Assembly: GCF_025685655.1 (NCBI RefSeq)
Contig: NZ_JAGSYG010000003.1
Span: forward strand, 248,001-312,000
Direction: 5' to 3'
Length of the DNA stretch: 64,000 bases
DNA from: Acidicapsa ligni
GTDB lineage: Bacteria; Acidobacteriota; Terriglobia; Terriglobales; Acidobacteriaceae
Shown here: in pieces, positions 30,257 to 38,366 of the stretch
How positions within the stretch are numbered: position 1 is the stretch's first letter
How the letters are laid out: each line of letters starts with the position of its first letter
Notes under the pieces: model-generated
The model's input: only the letters and a program-made list of their open reading frames with translations
Told to the model about the DNA's origin: nothing
Database searches by the model: none
Made by a program: the position numbers and the translations under genes

Positions 30257-31774
30257 GTGACTTCACGAATTTCTGGCCTGCTGAGGCTTTCTGTGCTGGC
30301 GTTGATGGTATCCGGTTCCCTGATGAAGGCAGAGGTCAGGCTTCCAAAAATTCTTGCAAGTCACATGGTTGTGCAGCGTGATCTACCCGTGCATGTATGG
30401 GGCTGGGCAGAGCCGGGTGAAACTGTTTCGGTGAGTTTTCGGGGTGATTCCCGGGCGACGAAGGCCGACGAACTAGGCCAGTGGAGCATTTACCTTTCGC
30501 CTGGAGCGGCGGGCGGTCCATTTGAACTGATGGTCAAGGGCACGAACACCGTAACACTATCCGACGTGCTGGTGGGCGACGTCTGGGTAGCCAGCGGGCA
30601 ATCGAATATGGAGTTTGAGATGCGAAAAGCGGCTACTGCGGCGACCGATTTGCCGAAGGCCGAGAATTCGCAGATCAGGCTGATGATTGTTAGCAGGAAT
30701 GCGGCGGAATATCCCCAGACAGATGTGAATGAAGATCCTGCCGGCAACGGGAGAACGTGGGCTGCTTCTACTCCTGATACAGCGAAGAACTTTTCTGCTG
30801 TTGCATGGTATTTCGCACGAGAGATCGAGGCACGCGAACATGTACCGGTGGGCGTTATCGATTCAACCTGGGGTGGCACGGTAGCGGATGCATGGACGAG
30901 TCTGACCGCGTTGGGCGCGGACCCTGGATTGGCTCCTGTATTTACGGCACGAGGCCACATGGCAGAGCGTGAGCCGACCGCGCTGTTGCGTGAGAAATAT
31001 CGCCAGCAACTGGTTGATGCAGCCAAGGCCGCAGGCAAGGCGGCTCCCCAGTTTCCATGGCATCCCCTGTTTAATATGTGGGGACCAGCCATGCTGTACA
31101 ACGGAATGATTGCGCCGCTGACGGCGTTCCCGATCCGCGGAGTGATCTGGTACCAGGGAGAAAGCAATAGCGCTCTGGAACGTGCTCCGCTCTATGAGCG
31201 GCTGTTTCGTACGCTGATTGAAGATTGGCGCAATCAATGGCAGATCGGCGACTTCCCTTTTCTGTACGTGCAGATAGCGAACTTTAAGTCGACTCCTCTT
31301 GAGGTGTGGGCGCCGATTCGCGAAGCGCAGCGAAGGACGCTGGAATTGCGCAACACAGGTATGGCGGTAACGATCGATGTGGGTAATCCTACGGATGTAC
31401 ATCCCACAGATAAGGTGACAGTTGGGCATCGCCTGGCCCTGACTGCGCGGGCAATTACTTATGGAGAAACGGCACTGGAGTATTCAGGTCCGGCGTTTCG
31501 CCAAGTTACCCAGGAGAATGAAAACCTGAGGGTATGGTTTGATCATGCTGAGGGTTTGAAGGCCGAAGGCGGAACGCTGACCGGGTTTGAGGTAGCCGGT
31601 GCGGATGGAGTCTTTGCAGCAGCAGAGGCGCGTATTGAGGGCAGTACAGTGGTATTGACCAATCCTTCGGTAGCAACACCTGTAGCGGCTCGGTATGGCT
31701 GGGAGAACAATCCGGAGTGCCATCTGTTTAACCGTGAGGGGCTTCCCGCATCGCCATTTTCATCAGAAAAGTAG
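30257..31774 (+). CDS. Sialate O-acetylesterase-like secreted hydrolase
   Basis: A protein of about 505 residues with an N-terminal signal peptide. It carries the SASA/SGNH motif V-A-S-G-Q-S-N-M-E-F (catalytic Ser) and, later, W-Y-Q-G-E-S-N and a D-V-H-P-T-D-K motif near the C-terminus that supplies Asp and His. The family removes O-acetyl groups from sialic acids or from plant polysaccharides; in a soil bacterium the second is more likely (inference). I start at GTG 30257 with GAGG 5 bp upstream; a GTG at 30251 overlaps that site. It is a single gene followed by tRNA-Ser. Confidence 0.9.
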   Translation: MTSRISGLLRLSVLALMVSGSLMKAEVRLPKILASHMVVQRDLPVHVWGWAEPGETVSVSFRGDSRATKADELGQWSIYLSPGAAGGPFELMVKGTNTVTLSDVLVGDVWVASGQSNMEFEMRKAATAATDLPKAENSQIRLMIVSRNAAEYPQTDVNEDPAGNGRTWAASTPDTAKNFSAVAWYFAREIEAREHVPVGVIDSTWGGTVADAWTSLTALGADPGLAPVFTARGHMAEREPTALLREKYRQQLVDAAKAAGKAAPQFPWHPLFNMWGPAMLYNGMIAPLTAFPIRGVIWYQGESNSALERAPLYERLFRTLIEDWRNQWQIGDFPFLYVQIANFKSTPLEVWAPIREAQRRTLELRNTGMAVTIDVGNPTDVHPTDKVTVGHRLALTARAITYGETALEYSGPAFRQVTQENENLRVWFDHAEGLKAEGGTLTGFEVAGADGVFAAAEARIEGSTVVLTNPSVATPVAARYGWENNPECHLFNREGLPASPFSSEK

Positions 31775-31859
31775 TAGATTTGCGGCTGGTTTCGAGAGAG
31801 TTGGCCGGGATGCAGTCCCGGTGTTAAACTCAATAGAGTCATCTGCCTTGCAACAGGAC

Positions 31860-31951
31860 GGAGAGGTGGCAGAGCCCGGTTGAATGCAGCTGACTCGAAA
31901 TCAGCCGTACTCGAAAGGGTACCGGGGGTTCGAATCCCTCCCTCTCCGCCA
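31860..31951 (+). tRNA. tRNA-Ser (anticodon CGA)
   Basis: A full cloverleaf: acceptor arms GGAGAGG (31860-31866) and CCTCTCC (31941-31947), discriminator G, and an encoded CCA (31949-31951). The anticodon stem-loop CTGACTCGAAATCAG gives CGA, which reads UCG. The long variable arm is typical of tRNA-Ser. A broken integrase gene starts 70 bp downstream, so this tRNA looks like an old integration site. Confidence 0.96.
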
Positions 31952-32020
31952 CGACCTTTATAATCAACAACTTAGAGACACGTAATACCAAGACAAATAC
32001 CACTTTGCTAGACTTTCCCT

Positions 32021-32145
32021 ATGAAAGTCAGCTTTACTAAGCTCATCCAAACCAATTCCGGTCCCCGGTACTGTCCTGTTGTGTACAGCCGCAATGGGCG
32101 GATTCGCGCCGATTATGTCGTAGTTAACGGTGAGGAACAGCTTCA
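32021..32145 (+). pseudogene. Tyrosine-recombinase (integrase) N-terminal stub
   Basis: The first 40 or so residues (M-K-V-S-F-T-K-L-I-Q-T, then R-Y-C-P-V-V-Y-S-R-N-G-R-I, then V-V-V-N-G-E-E) match the N-terminus I know from site-specific integrases of Acidobacteriota. After that the frame leaves the family and stops at 32221; no SAM-like or catalytic domain (R-H-R-Y) follows. The break coincides with the end of the TonB-like fragment on the other strand. Its place 70 bp downstream of tRNA-Ser on the same strand is the usual one for an integrated island. Confidence 0.65.
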
Positions 32146-32154
32146 AGCGAATCT

Positions 32155-32514
32155 CTATCGATGTACTTCGAAGGGGACACTAATAGTGGTCTCGACTTCA
32201 ACCGGACTGCCGTTCAACTGATAGGGCTGATACGTCCATTGTCTGACAGCATTTAGTGCGGCTTGATGTAGTTCGGCAGGTCCACTAATGATCTCGAGTG
32301 CCGCTATATGACCATCTTTACCAATATTCGCGCGGAGAGTCACCGAACCAGAGACATTGTGCTCCAGCGCGTTGACAGGATAAGTGGGATCGATTTTCGT
32401 CTTTAGCAATGCTGTCGCCACACCAGCTGCAATCTGACAACCGCAGCGCAGGCGCAGCTCACTTTGAAAACGCGTGGATTTTGTACAGGTAGAACAGGAT
32501 AAATCCGGTACCAA
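32155..32514 (-). pseudogene. TonB C-terminal-domain fragment
   Basis: Residues from about 30 to 119 form a TonB C-terminal domain: I-D-P-T-Y-P-V-N-A, G-S-V-T-L-R-A-N-I-G-K-D-G-H-I, V-R-Q-W-T-Y-Q-P-Y and P-V-E-V-E-T-T-I. Such domains occur in TonB and in many Terriglobia proteins of unknown function. The N-terminal 30 residues (TTG start, several Cys, no signal peptide or membrane anchor) do not belong to the family, so the 5' part was probably lost by rearrangement. In another frame across the junction a membrane-helix-like tail (F-G-T-G-F-I-L-F-Y-L-Y) can be read, also hinting at a mosaic. Confidence 0.5.
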
Positions 32515-32558
32515 AGAGACAATAGATTATCAGCGAAGACCAGAATTTCTTTTGATCT

Positions 32559-32816
32559 TTATCTCGATACGCTACCTGTCCAAAGCGACCCCGGAGTTTT
32601 CCGGTCCACGCCCGAACCCATGCCAGGTTCCACAGGCGCGGACAGCAACGCCTCACGAACCCACTCGGCCAGGCGCAACCCGGCCCCACGCGCACGCTCC
32701 TCCAGCAGCGCGAACTCCGCCTCGCTGACTTTGGTGCCGACTGATTTTGTGCGTAAGGGCGGCTTCAGCAAGCACCGCCGGATAGGGATTTTAGGAAGAG
32801 GACGCGCGATGCCCAT
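32559..32816 (-). pseudogene. Truncated MobC-like / ribbon-helix-helix gene
   Basis: The middle of this 85-residue frame (P-P-L-R-T-K-S-V-G-T-K-V-S-E-A-E-F, E-W-V-R-E-A-L-L) matches the N-terminal ribbon-helix-helix part of plasmid-mobilisation MobC-like proteins that I associate with acidobacterial mobile elements. The second half of that family is missing; after S-A-P-V-E-P-G the sequence is unrelated. With the integrase stub it marks this stretch as a decayed mobile element. Confidence 0.5.
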
Positions 32817-32917
32817 GCGTCGCCGGGAAGGACAGCAGGGGGCCGGACGCGGGCTAAGGGATTGAGACTCAACGGGTTCCCCATCAGCAACGTGCGCTCG
32901 ACTCTAGGGTAACGCTT

Positions 32918-33119
32918 TCAGCCCAGTTTTTCCATTAGTTGCCTGTTTTCAGCAAGTTCCCCTTCGGTAACTTTCGGTTCCTCTACAGCACCGTTCCGGG
33001 GTGGTGTGTCATCCTCATCCCGATGCCGCAGGCAGCGCGCTCTTTTGCTCTTAGCGGCATGAAGGCGAGGAAGCCTACAGACGCAGCAAGGCCGCCCCAG
33101 AGGGTCGGCCTGCGGTTAG
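32918..33119 (-). other. Possible coding remnant (C-terminal tail)
   Basis: A minus-strand frame without stop from about 33119 to the TGA at 32918. It ends in E-E-P-K-V-T-E-G-E-L-A-E-N-R-Q-L-M-E-K-L-G, which reads like a genuine charged C-terminus. It has no start codon with a ribosome-binding site. No family is recognised. It may be the tail of a gene whose front was lost in the same rearrangement. Confidence 0.3.
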
Positions 33120-33139
33120 AGCACAACGCCCATTAGTTA

Positions 33140-33628
33140 CTATCGATAGACGACTACTAGACCCTCCTCTTTGGGATCAGCGTGGATGAAGTTGAACATA
33201 ACGCCATCGTGCCCATCGAGTTTGAACTCTATCGAAAACAGTGGCCCACCTAAGTATGTCCACAGCAGGTCCCTGTCTGATGTTGGGTGCTTTCCAAGCG
33301 AAGCACCTACCGTTTTTAGCCGGGAGGGTAGCTTTTTCAGACCTTCCGTTTGCTCATTTGACGAGGACTGTTTTTCAAAAACATATACAGTACCCCCGGA
33401 AAACTGCGCCAGCGAACTGGGCGAGAGACCTGATATATCAGAAAAATCTCCGTTCGCCGCCCTAATTCTCCAGTCCGTGTTGCTCGGAATCGCCCCTGAT
33501 CGGAGCAGTTTGTAATCTGCGAACAAATAGTCGAACTTCTCCCGGGGCGTGGCCGGAGTACGGCAGCCGACCATCCCCGACAGCATCAGAAGTACGAGAC
33601 TAAAGAGCATGGTAATTAGTGGTCTCAT
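33140..33628 (-). CDS. Lipoprotein, possible immunity protein of the RHS toxin
   Basis: A 162-residue protein with a lipoprotein signal: hydrophobic stretch, then S-G-M-V-G-C with Cys22 as the lipidation site. The mature part is hydrophilic with a W-R-I-R-A-A-N-G-D-F segment and a C-terminal F-N-F-I-H-A-D-P-K-E-E. I do not recognise a family. It starts 11 bp after the stop of the RHS C-terminal domain, on the same strand. Small proteins in that position are often immunity proteins, and a periplasm-facing lipoprotein would suit a toxin acting outside the cytoplasm. This is inference from position. Confidence 0.55.
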   Translation of the reverse strand: MRPLITMLFSLVLLMLSGMVGCRTPATPREKFDYLFADYKLLRSGAIPSNTDWRIRAANGDFSDISGLSPSSLAQFSGGTVYVFEKQSSSNEQTEGLKKLPSRLKTVGASLGKHPTSDRDLLWTYLGGPLFSIEFKLDGHDGVMFNFIHADPKEEGLVVVYR

Positions 33629-33639
33629 GATCGACTGCC

Positions 33640-34405
33640 TCAGTGCTGTGTTCGAGTGGGAGCAGATGGGTCTTTCAACTGCCGCACTTGATTCTCTAGC
33701 TTCAACGCACTAGCATTGCTGCCGCCTTGCTGCAGATTCATCAAGTTTTGGAAGGCTTGAGACATTTTTCCCGACCATTCAAATTGAAGATGTCCAAGCT
33801 CGTGACCCGTGACCTCTCCCATTGTTAAGTAGTGCGCCAGCCCATCCGACATATATGCTCCAGGCATCACACCGGGGCTTGATTGCCTTGGGTCGAGCAA
33901 ATCTATGTGCCATTGCCCATCGGAAGACTGGAACGTTGCTCCCGGCGTATTGGAAGGAGCTCGTCCAATCGTGGCTTGATCTCCGGGATTACCTACGACA
34001 GTTCCAGGAGCAACGAGGCTCAATTGTGCAACCCTAGAGTCGCCCACGATACCAGCAACCGCCGAAGCTGGCCCATTGAGATCGGAGAATGCGGGACCGT
34101 TTCCCGATGGACCACCCGATAAAATCCCGACGTAATAGTTGGTTTGCTGGTTTCCGGACTTGTCTGTAGTCGTGACACCGTTCGCGTAGAGATATGAACA
34201 CCCCTGGCTCCCGACAACACCGCACAACGCTTTCATTTGAGCAGCCCTTTCATCTGCATCATTTGAAAGCTGAATAGCCTCTCCGCTAGGATCAACCATC
34301 GCCAGGGGGTTATTGCGGACATAGGCATACAGATTGAACCGCTGCGGGTCCTCCAACATTTCTTTCTGAAAGAAGAATTTGTCCGGGCTGAGGAACCGTC
34401 CCATC
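33640..34405 (-). pseudogene. RHS C-terminal part with zincin-like toxin domain
   Basis: This frame begins with the end of the RHS core (M-G-R-F-L-S-P-D, then N-L-Y-A-Y-V-R-N-N-P-L-A-M-V-D-P-S-G), after which RHS proteins switch to a variable toxin domain. The toxin part of about 210 residues carries E-V-T-G-H-E-L-G-H-L-Q-F-E-W; the H-E-L-G-H at 33790-33804 fits the H-E-x-x-H zinc motif of metallopeptidases. The frame is out of phase with the rest of the RHS gene (34406 onward), so the domain has lost its normal translation start unless the shift is a sequencing error. A lipoprotein gene follows 11 bp later. Confidence 0.6.
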
Positions 34406-34909
34406 GTACCTGGCACCGAAGTAGTCGTTACCTGATTCGGAGTCGCGTTCTTTGCCGGTGAAGTGATGTTCGGTGGGGGCCTGGATAGAGCCAGTGCAGG
34501 ACAGGCCATCGCCGAAGGGCAGGCTGGAGCAGGTTTGTTCCAGTACGCCTGCATAGTCAGTCTGAACACGACGTGTACCCAGGGGATCAGAAAGATGGAA
34601 GTGAACTTCATCGGGATCATAGGTGGCAATCAACTGGCCTGCCGCGAAGACATTGGTGTGTGCCCAGGCCATGCTGCCGCTGGTGGTGTCCAGTTCTGTC
34701 AACTGCTCCCCACTCGGACCGATCACGTAGTCGCTAATTGGCCGGAAACCGTTCATGCTCACATCGCAACTCATGCTCGAAATGCTGCCTTTGCCCACCC
34801 GCTGTCCCTCGGCATTGTAGACATACCCAGTATAGGTTGTCAGACCAACCACCGGTGCACTCGACACCGCACAGATGCGTCCTTCTGCATCGTATAGATA
34901 GTTATTCAC
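34406..34909 (-). pseudogene. RHS repeat core fragment
   Basis: Typical RHS/YD-repeat sequence: N-Y-L-Y-D-A-E-G-R-I-C-A-V, G-P-S-G-E-Q-L-T-E, D-P-L-G-T-R-R-V-Q-T-D-Y-A-G, then H-F-T-G-K-E-R-D-S-E-S-G-N-D-Y-F-G-A-R-Y. The N-terminal thousand or more residues of an RHS protein are absent: homology starts near 34950, and the frame upstream is not RHS-like. At the 3' end, after G-A-R-Y, four codons expected before M-G-R-F-L-S-P-D are reduced to one base, an apparent 11-bp deletion that shifts the frame. Confidence 0.7.
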
Positions 34910-35241
34910 GCCGTCACTGGTTTCATCCCTGATATGCCGTATTGAGGATCCTTTCCTAGCGCCTGAGCCGTTGCTTATAGCTGGTTGTGGAGTTTATATT
35001 CTGCCCAATTATAGGAAATGCTGACCCGTTCGAAGGTTCTGTAGCTGGGGCGCTGAGGGTTTCGTAACAGCTGCGTTCTCACTTTGCGGCTTCGGTGTAT
35101 TGCCAACTGTGACTGATGTACTCAAGGTCGCGTTTGTGGTTCTATGAGCTATTCAGCACAAAGATTGACAGATTTGGGCGCGACAAGCGCTGATTAATAG
35201 ATAGATTCTTACTTTAGGGAACATTCGACAAAGGTGATTCT

Positions 35242-36114
35242 ATGAAAGCACTAGGCGATGTGGCTGCGAACTACCTTCGTGAGCAACCGGATGTAAGAGC
35301 CATCTTCATGCGTGAGGGCGTAGGTGCAGCAGGGGGCGTGATCCAGCGAGCGCAGCTCCCTGCGCATCGCGTTACGGTTGATCTGCCTGCACTTGTCCTT
35401 GTCGACCAAGGTCAGAAACACCTCAGATGGAAAGATGGTTCCTGCATCGCAAGGGCTGGAGACGCAATCGCGATGAACTGCGGGCAGACAGTAGAAATAA
35501 CAAATATGCCAGGCCCGAGCGGAGAGTACGCTGCACGCTGGATCTCATGGAGCGCGGAGATTGTGAATGCATTCGCGAAGGAAGCGGGCGTTCTCTCTCC
35601 TCCATCCAGCGTCACATATCTGCCCCGTCTGTCGCCTGAATTCATACTCAGCTGCAGTGCCGCATTCGAGACTCTTCTTGATGCAGAAAAAATACCGTCT
35701 TCTGTAGCAGATCATCGCTTTCGCGAGGTACTCGTGTGGCTTCAGGAGCTGGGGGTGTTCTTTTCCTCTCCGACTACAGATACCATCGGCAGTCGGCTAC
35801 GCATGAAGATGCTAAGCAATCCTGGACAGGAATGGACGATAGAGGAGATAGCGAAGCAGGTCGGAACCAGTTCAGCAACTCTACGCAGACGTCTTGCAGC
35901 GGAAGGTCTTACATTTCGGGAGTTACTGCACGACATAAGGATGACCTACGCTCTGAACCTCTTGCAGAACACGGATAATCCCGTGCTCTCGATAGCGTCT
36001 GCTGTGGGATATGACTCGGCCTCTCGTTTCGCCGCGCGCTTCCGATCTCGATTCGGATATCTGCCATCGGATATCCGCGGCCAGAAGCATAACGATTCTC
36101 GCGCTGGCAACTGA
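35242..36114 (+). CDS. AraC-family transcriptional regulator
   Basis: A 290-residue regulator. The N-terminal half (about residues 30-150) looks like a cupin-type sensor region. The C-terminal AraC DNA-binding domain has two helix-turn-helix units: W-T-I-E-E-I-A-K-Q-V-G-T-S-S-A-T-L-R-R-R-L, and S-I-A-S-A-V-G-Y-D-S-A-S-R-F-A-A-R-F-R with the final G-Y-L-P-S-D-I-R. AAGGTGA lies 5 bp upstream of the ATG. It is the first gene after the decayed RHS region and may control the hydrolase/dehydrogenase genes downstream (inference). Confidence 0.9.
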   Translation: MKALGDVAANYLREQPDVRAIFMREGVGAAGGVIQRAQLPAHRVTVDLPALVLVDQGQKHLRWKDGSCIARAGDAIAMNCGQTVEITNMPGPSGEYAARWISWSAEIVNAFAKEAGVLSPPSSVTYLPRLSPEFILSCSAAFETLLDAEKIPSSVADHRFREVLVWLQELGVFFSSPTTDTIGSRLRMKMLSNPGQEWTIEEIAKQVGTSSATLRRRLAAEGLTFRELLHDIRMTYALNLLQNTDNPVLSIASAVGYDSASRFAARFRSRFGYLPSDIRGQKHNDSRAGN

Positions 36115-36180
36115 GTGTTTAGGTTCTAAAACCGCACTGGATAAGGCTATGTTAGGTGGCGAGAAGAGTGGAGAAACAGT

Positions 36181-37092
36181 TTGTCAAATGATAGGCAGGA
36201 ATCGACTATACAGCGATTTCTACGCGGTAGCTCCGCAACGAGATTCGCGAGTCCGCGTTTTATAGTACCTGGCATGGCTCTGGAGAAGCACGTGGCAAAC
36301 CCAGGGGAATTACCTGAAATTGAGATTGATTCGTTTGTCTTGATGTTATGGCAAGGTAACTCACCCGCGCATGGGGAGTATCTAAATCCCCAAAGAAGAT
36401 TCGTGAGTTATCGGAAGAAACCAGGGACACTGACGCTATACCGACCCGGAGTCGTCCCAAAGGTTCGTCCGTTGAGCAAGTCCATCTTCTTGCTCTGCGC
36501 TCTCAATCGTGGGTTTCTTTCACAAATTGAAGAGGAAATTCGAGACGAATATCCTGGGCGTCCTATGATTGTGGACAGGCTTCTCACGCGCAATCAGCCT
36601 GAATTCTTCGACCCCTCTCTAAGTCAACTGTTAGGTCTTCTACAGACTGAAGCTCGGTCGGGTGGATTGTCCGGCAGACTCTATTCTGAACATCTTGTCC
36701 ATGCCCTCGCTGTACGCCTCTCCTTACTGAGTGGAGCGCCTGTTTCTGACAAGAAAGATAGCAGTGGAACATATGACACCAAAGCAATACGACGGGTGCT
36801 CGAATCTATTGAAGTAAATCCAGCAACGGACTTCGACGTCGCAACTTTGGCTGCAGAGGCTGGACATAGCCAAAGTCATTTCTTCCGCGCGTTCCGCGGA
36901 GCCACCGGTCACACGCCTCATCAATACATCATGCGGTTACGCCTGGAGCGCGCAAAGTCTCTAATGCGGAAACGTAATATATCTCTCGCGGAGATCGCTC
37001 AGGAGAGTGGGTTCGCAAGCCACGCGCACCTCTCGCATGTCTTTCGTCAGCGATATGGCATTGCGCCGAGTGAATATAGAAACAAGATGTGA
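36181..37092 (+). CDS. AraC-family transcriptional regulator (second copy)
   Basis: A 303-residue regulator, unlike the one before it except in the DNA-binding domain: V-A-T-L-A-A-E-A-G-H-S-Q-S-H-F-F-R-A-F-R and S-L-A-E-I-A-Q-E-S-G-F-A-S-H-A-H-L-S-H-V-F-R, ending P-S-E-Y-R. The N-terminal 180 residues carry no domain I recognise. The TTG start at 36181 has GGAG 8 bp upstream; ATG 36274 would remove 31 residues. It lies 66 bp after the first regulator on the same strand and 66 bp before the hydrolase gene. Confidence 0.88.
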   Translation: MSNDRQESTIQRFLRGSSATRFASPRFIVPGMALEKHVANPGELPEIEIDSFVLMLWQGNSPAHGEYLNPQRRFVSYRKKPGTLTLYRPGVVPKVRPLSKSIFLLCALNRGFLSQIEEEIRDEYPGRPMIVDRLLTRNQPEFFDPSLSQLLGLLQTEARSGGLSGRLYSEHLVHALAVRLSLLSGAPVSDKKDSSGTYDTKAIRRVLESIEVNPATDFDVATLAAEAGHSQSHFFRAFRGATGHTPHQYIMRLRLERAKSLMRKRNISLAEIAQESGFASHAHLSHVFRQRYGIAPSEYRNKM

Positions 37093-37158
37093 GAGTTTCC
37101 TGTAAGCGCGCGAGCTTTGTGAAAGCGCATCGGGCGGTGCTGGCGATAGCCTCGGTTT

Positions 37159-38235
37159 ATGGCACGCAAATATATCGTTCTCGCACTTATTTTCATCGTC
37201 AGCGCCTCCGGTTGTATGAGTAACCCAGCTTTCTCCCAGGCAGCTCAGTCTTCCGCGGCTTCTTCGCAGGTCACAGATCCTTCGATTGATCCCCACATTG
37301 ACCCACAGGTTCGATCCTTTCTCAAAGAGATCAATAAGGACTCAACCCCGATCTGGACTCTGCCTCAGCCGCAACCGCAAGACATAATCACAGCCCTTCA
37401 GAATAAGTTTCCAGTCGACATGTCTGGGGTGACGATAACCCAGAAGACCATCACCCAGGATGGTCAAAGCGTAAAGCTCTACATCATGACTCCGAAGCGT
37501 ACAGTAGCCAAGCCGGGTGTACTGTTCTTCGTTCATGGGGGAGTATGGATCGTCGGCAATTTTGACAACCACAAGCGTCTACTCCGAGATCTGGTCGTTG
37601 GATCGGGCCAAGTCGGAGTCTTCGTGGAATACACTCCGCTTCCCCAAGCTAAATTCCCGACTCAGTTAAACGAATCGTATGCCGCATTGAAGTGGTCTTC
37701 GATCCATGCCTCAGAGTTTGGAGCAGACGGACGACGTATTGCCGTTGTTGGGAATTCGGTTGGAGGAAACATGTCCGCGGCACTCACGCTCATGGCGAAA
37801 GATCGCCAGGGACCGAAGATCGCATATCAAGTGCTTCTCATTCCTGCGACAGATGCCAGTGTCGACACCGATTCCTATCATGAGTTTGGTCAGGGGCGTT
37901 TTCTGGCTCGCGACTTCATGAAGTATGGATGGGATCTCTATGTTCCTGACGAGAAGACGCGTGACAACCCCTATGTTTCACCGCTCCGTGCCAGCACTGA
38001 CCAACTGAGCGGTCTCCCTCCAGCTCTCGTGATCACCGCAGAGAACGATCCTTTGCGCGATGAAGGAGAGGCCTATGCACGGAAGCTCAAAGAGGCCGGC
38101 GTTGAAGTTACTGCTGTTCGTTACAACGGTGTCATCCATGACTTCGTTCTCCTGAATGGAATCAGGAATGTGCCTGAAGTAAAGGCTGCAATTCAGCAAG
38201 CCAGCGATGGAATTCGTGAGCACCTGGCGCAGTAA
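37159..38235 (+). CDS. Alpha/beta hydrolase of the HSL/esterase family, exported
   Basis: A 358-residue protein with an N-terminal signal; the sequence S-A-S-G-C could be a lipobox with Cys19. The hormone-sensitive-lipase-type oxyanion motif appears as H-G-G-V-W, the nucleophile elbow as G-N-S-V-G-G (catalytic Ser), and the Asp and His in E-N-D-P-L-R-D-E and V-I-H-D-F. It probably hydrolyses short-chain or aromatic esters. It follows two AraC regulators and precedes a second hydrolase, a cupin and a dehydrogenase, suggesting a small degradative set. Confidence 0.88.
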   Translation: MARKYIVLALIFIVSASGCMSNPAFSQAAQSSAASSQVTDPSIDPHIDPQVRSFLKEINKDSTPIWTLPQPQPQDIITALQNKFPVDMSGVTITQKTITQDGQSVKLYIMTPKRTVAKPGVLFFVHGGVWIVGNFDNHKRLLRDLVVGSGQVGVFVEYTPLPQAKFPTQLNESYAALKWSSIHASEFGADGRRIAVVGNSVGGNMSAALTLMAKDRQGPKIAYQVLLIPATDASVDTDSYHEFGQGRFLARDFMKYGWDLYVPDEKTRDNPYVSPLRASTDQLSGLPPALVITAENDPLRDEGEAYARKLKEAGVEVTAVRYNGVIHDFVLLNGIRNVPEVKAAIQQASDGIREHLAQ

Positions 38236-38366
38236 CAGAGTTTCTTAGCTTGGCAATCCTATGGATGAAGCGCTGCGTGTCGTAATCTTCGCGATGCGCA
38301 GCGCGACAACAGAGAAAGATACACAACAACGTCGGCCTGAATAAAGCGGCGAAAAGGAGATTCAAG

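Noticed and set aside
31952..36200. A repeat of the tRNA-Ser 3' end (attR) beyond the integrase stub
   Set aside because: Only short matches such as CCTCTCCG near 35766 were seen, too short to count as an attachment site.
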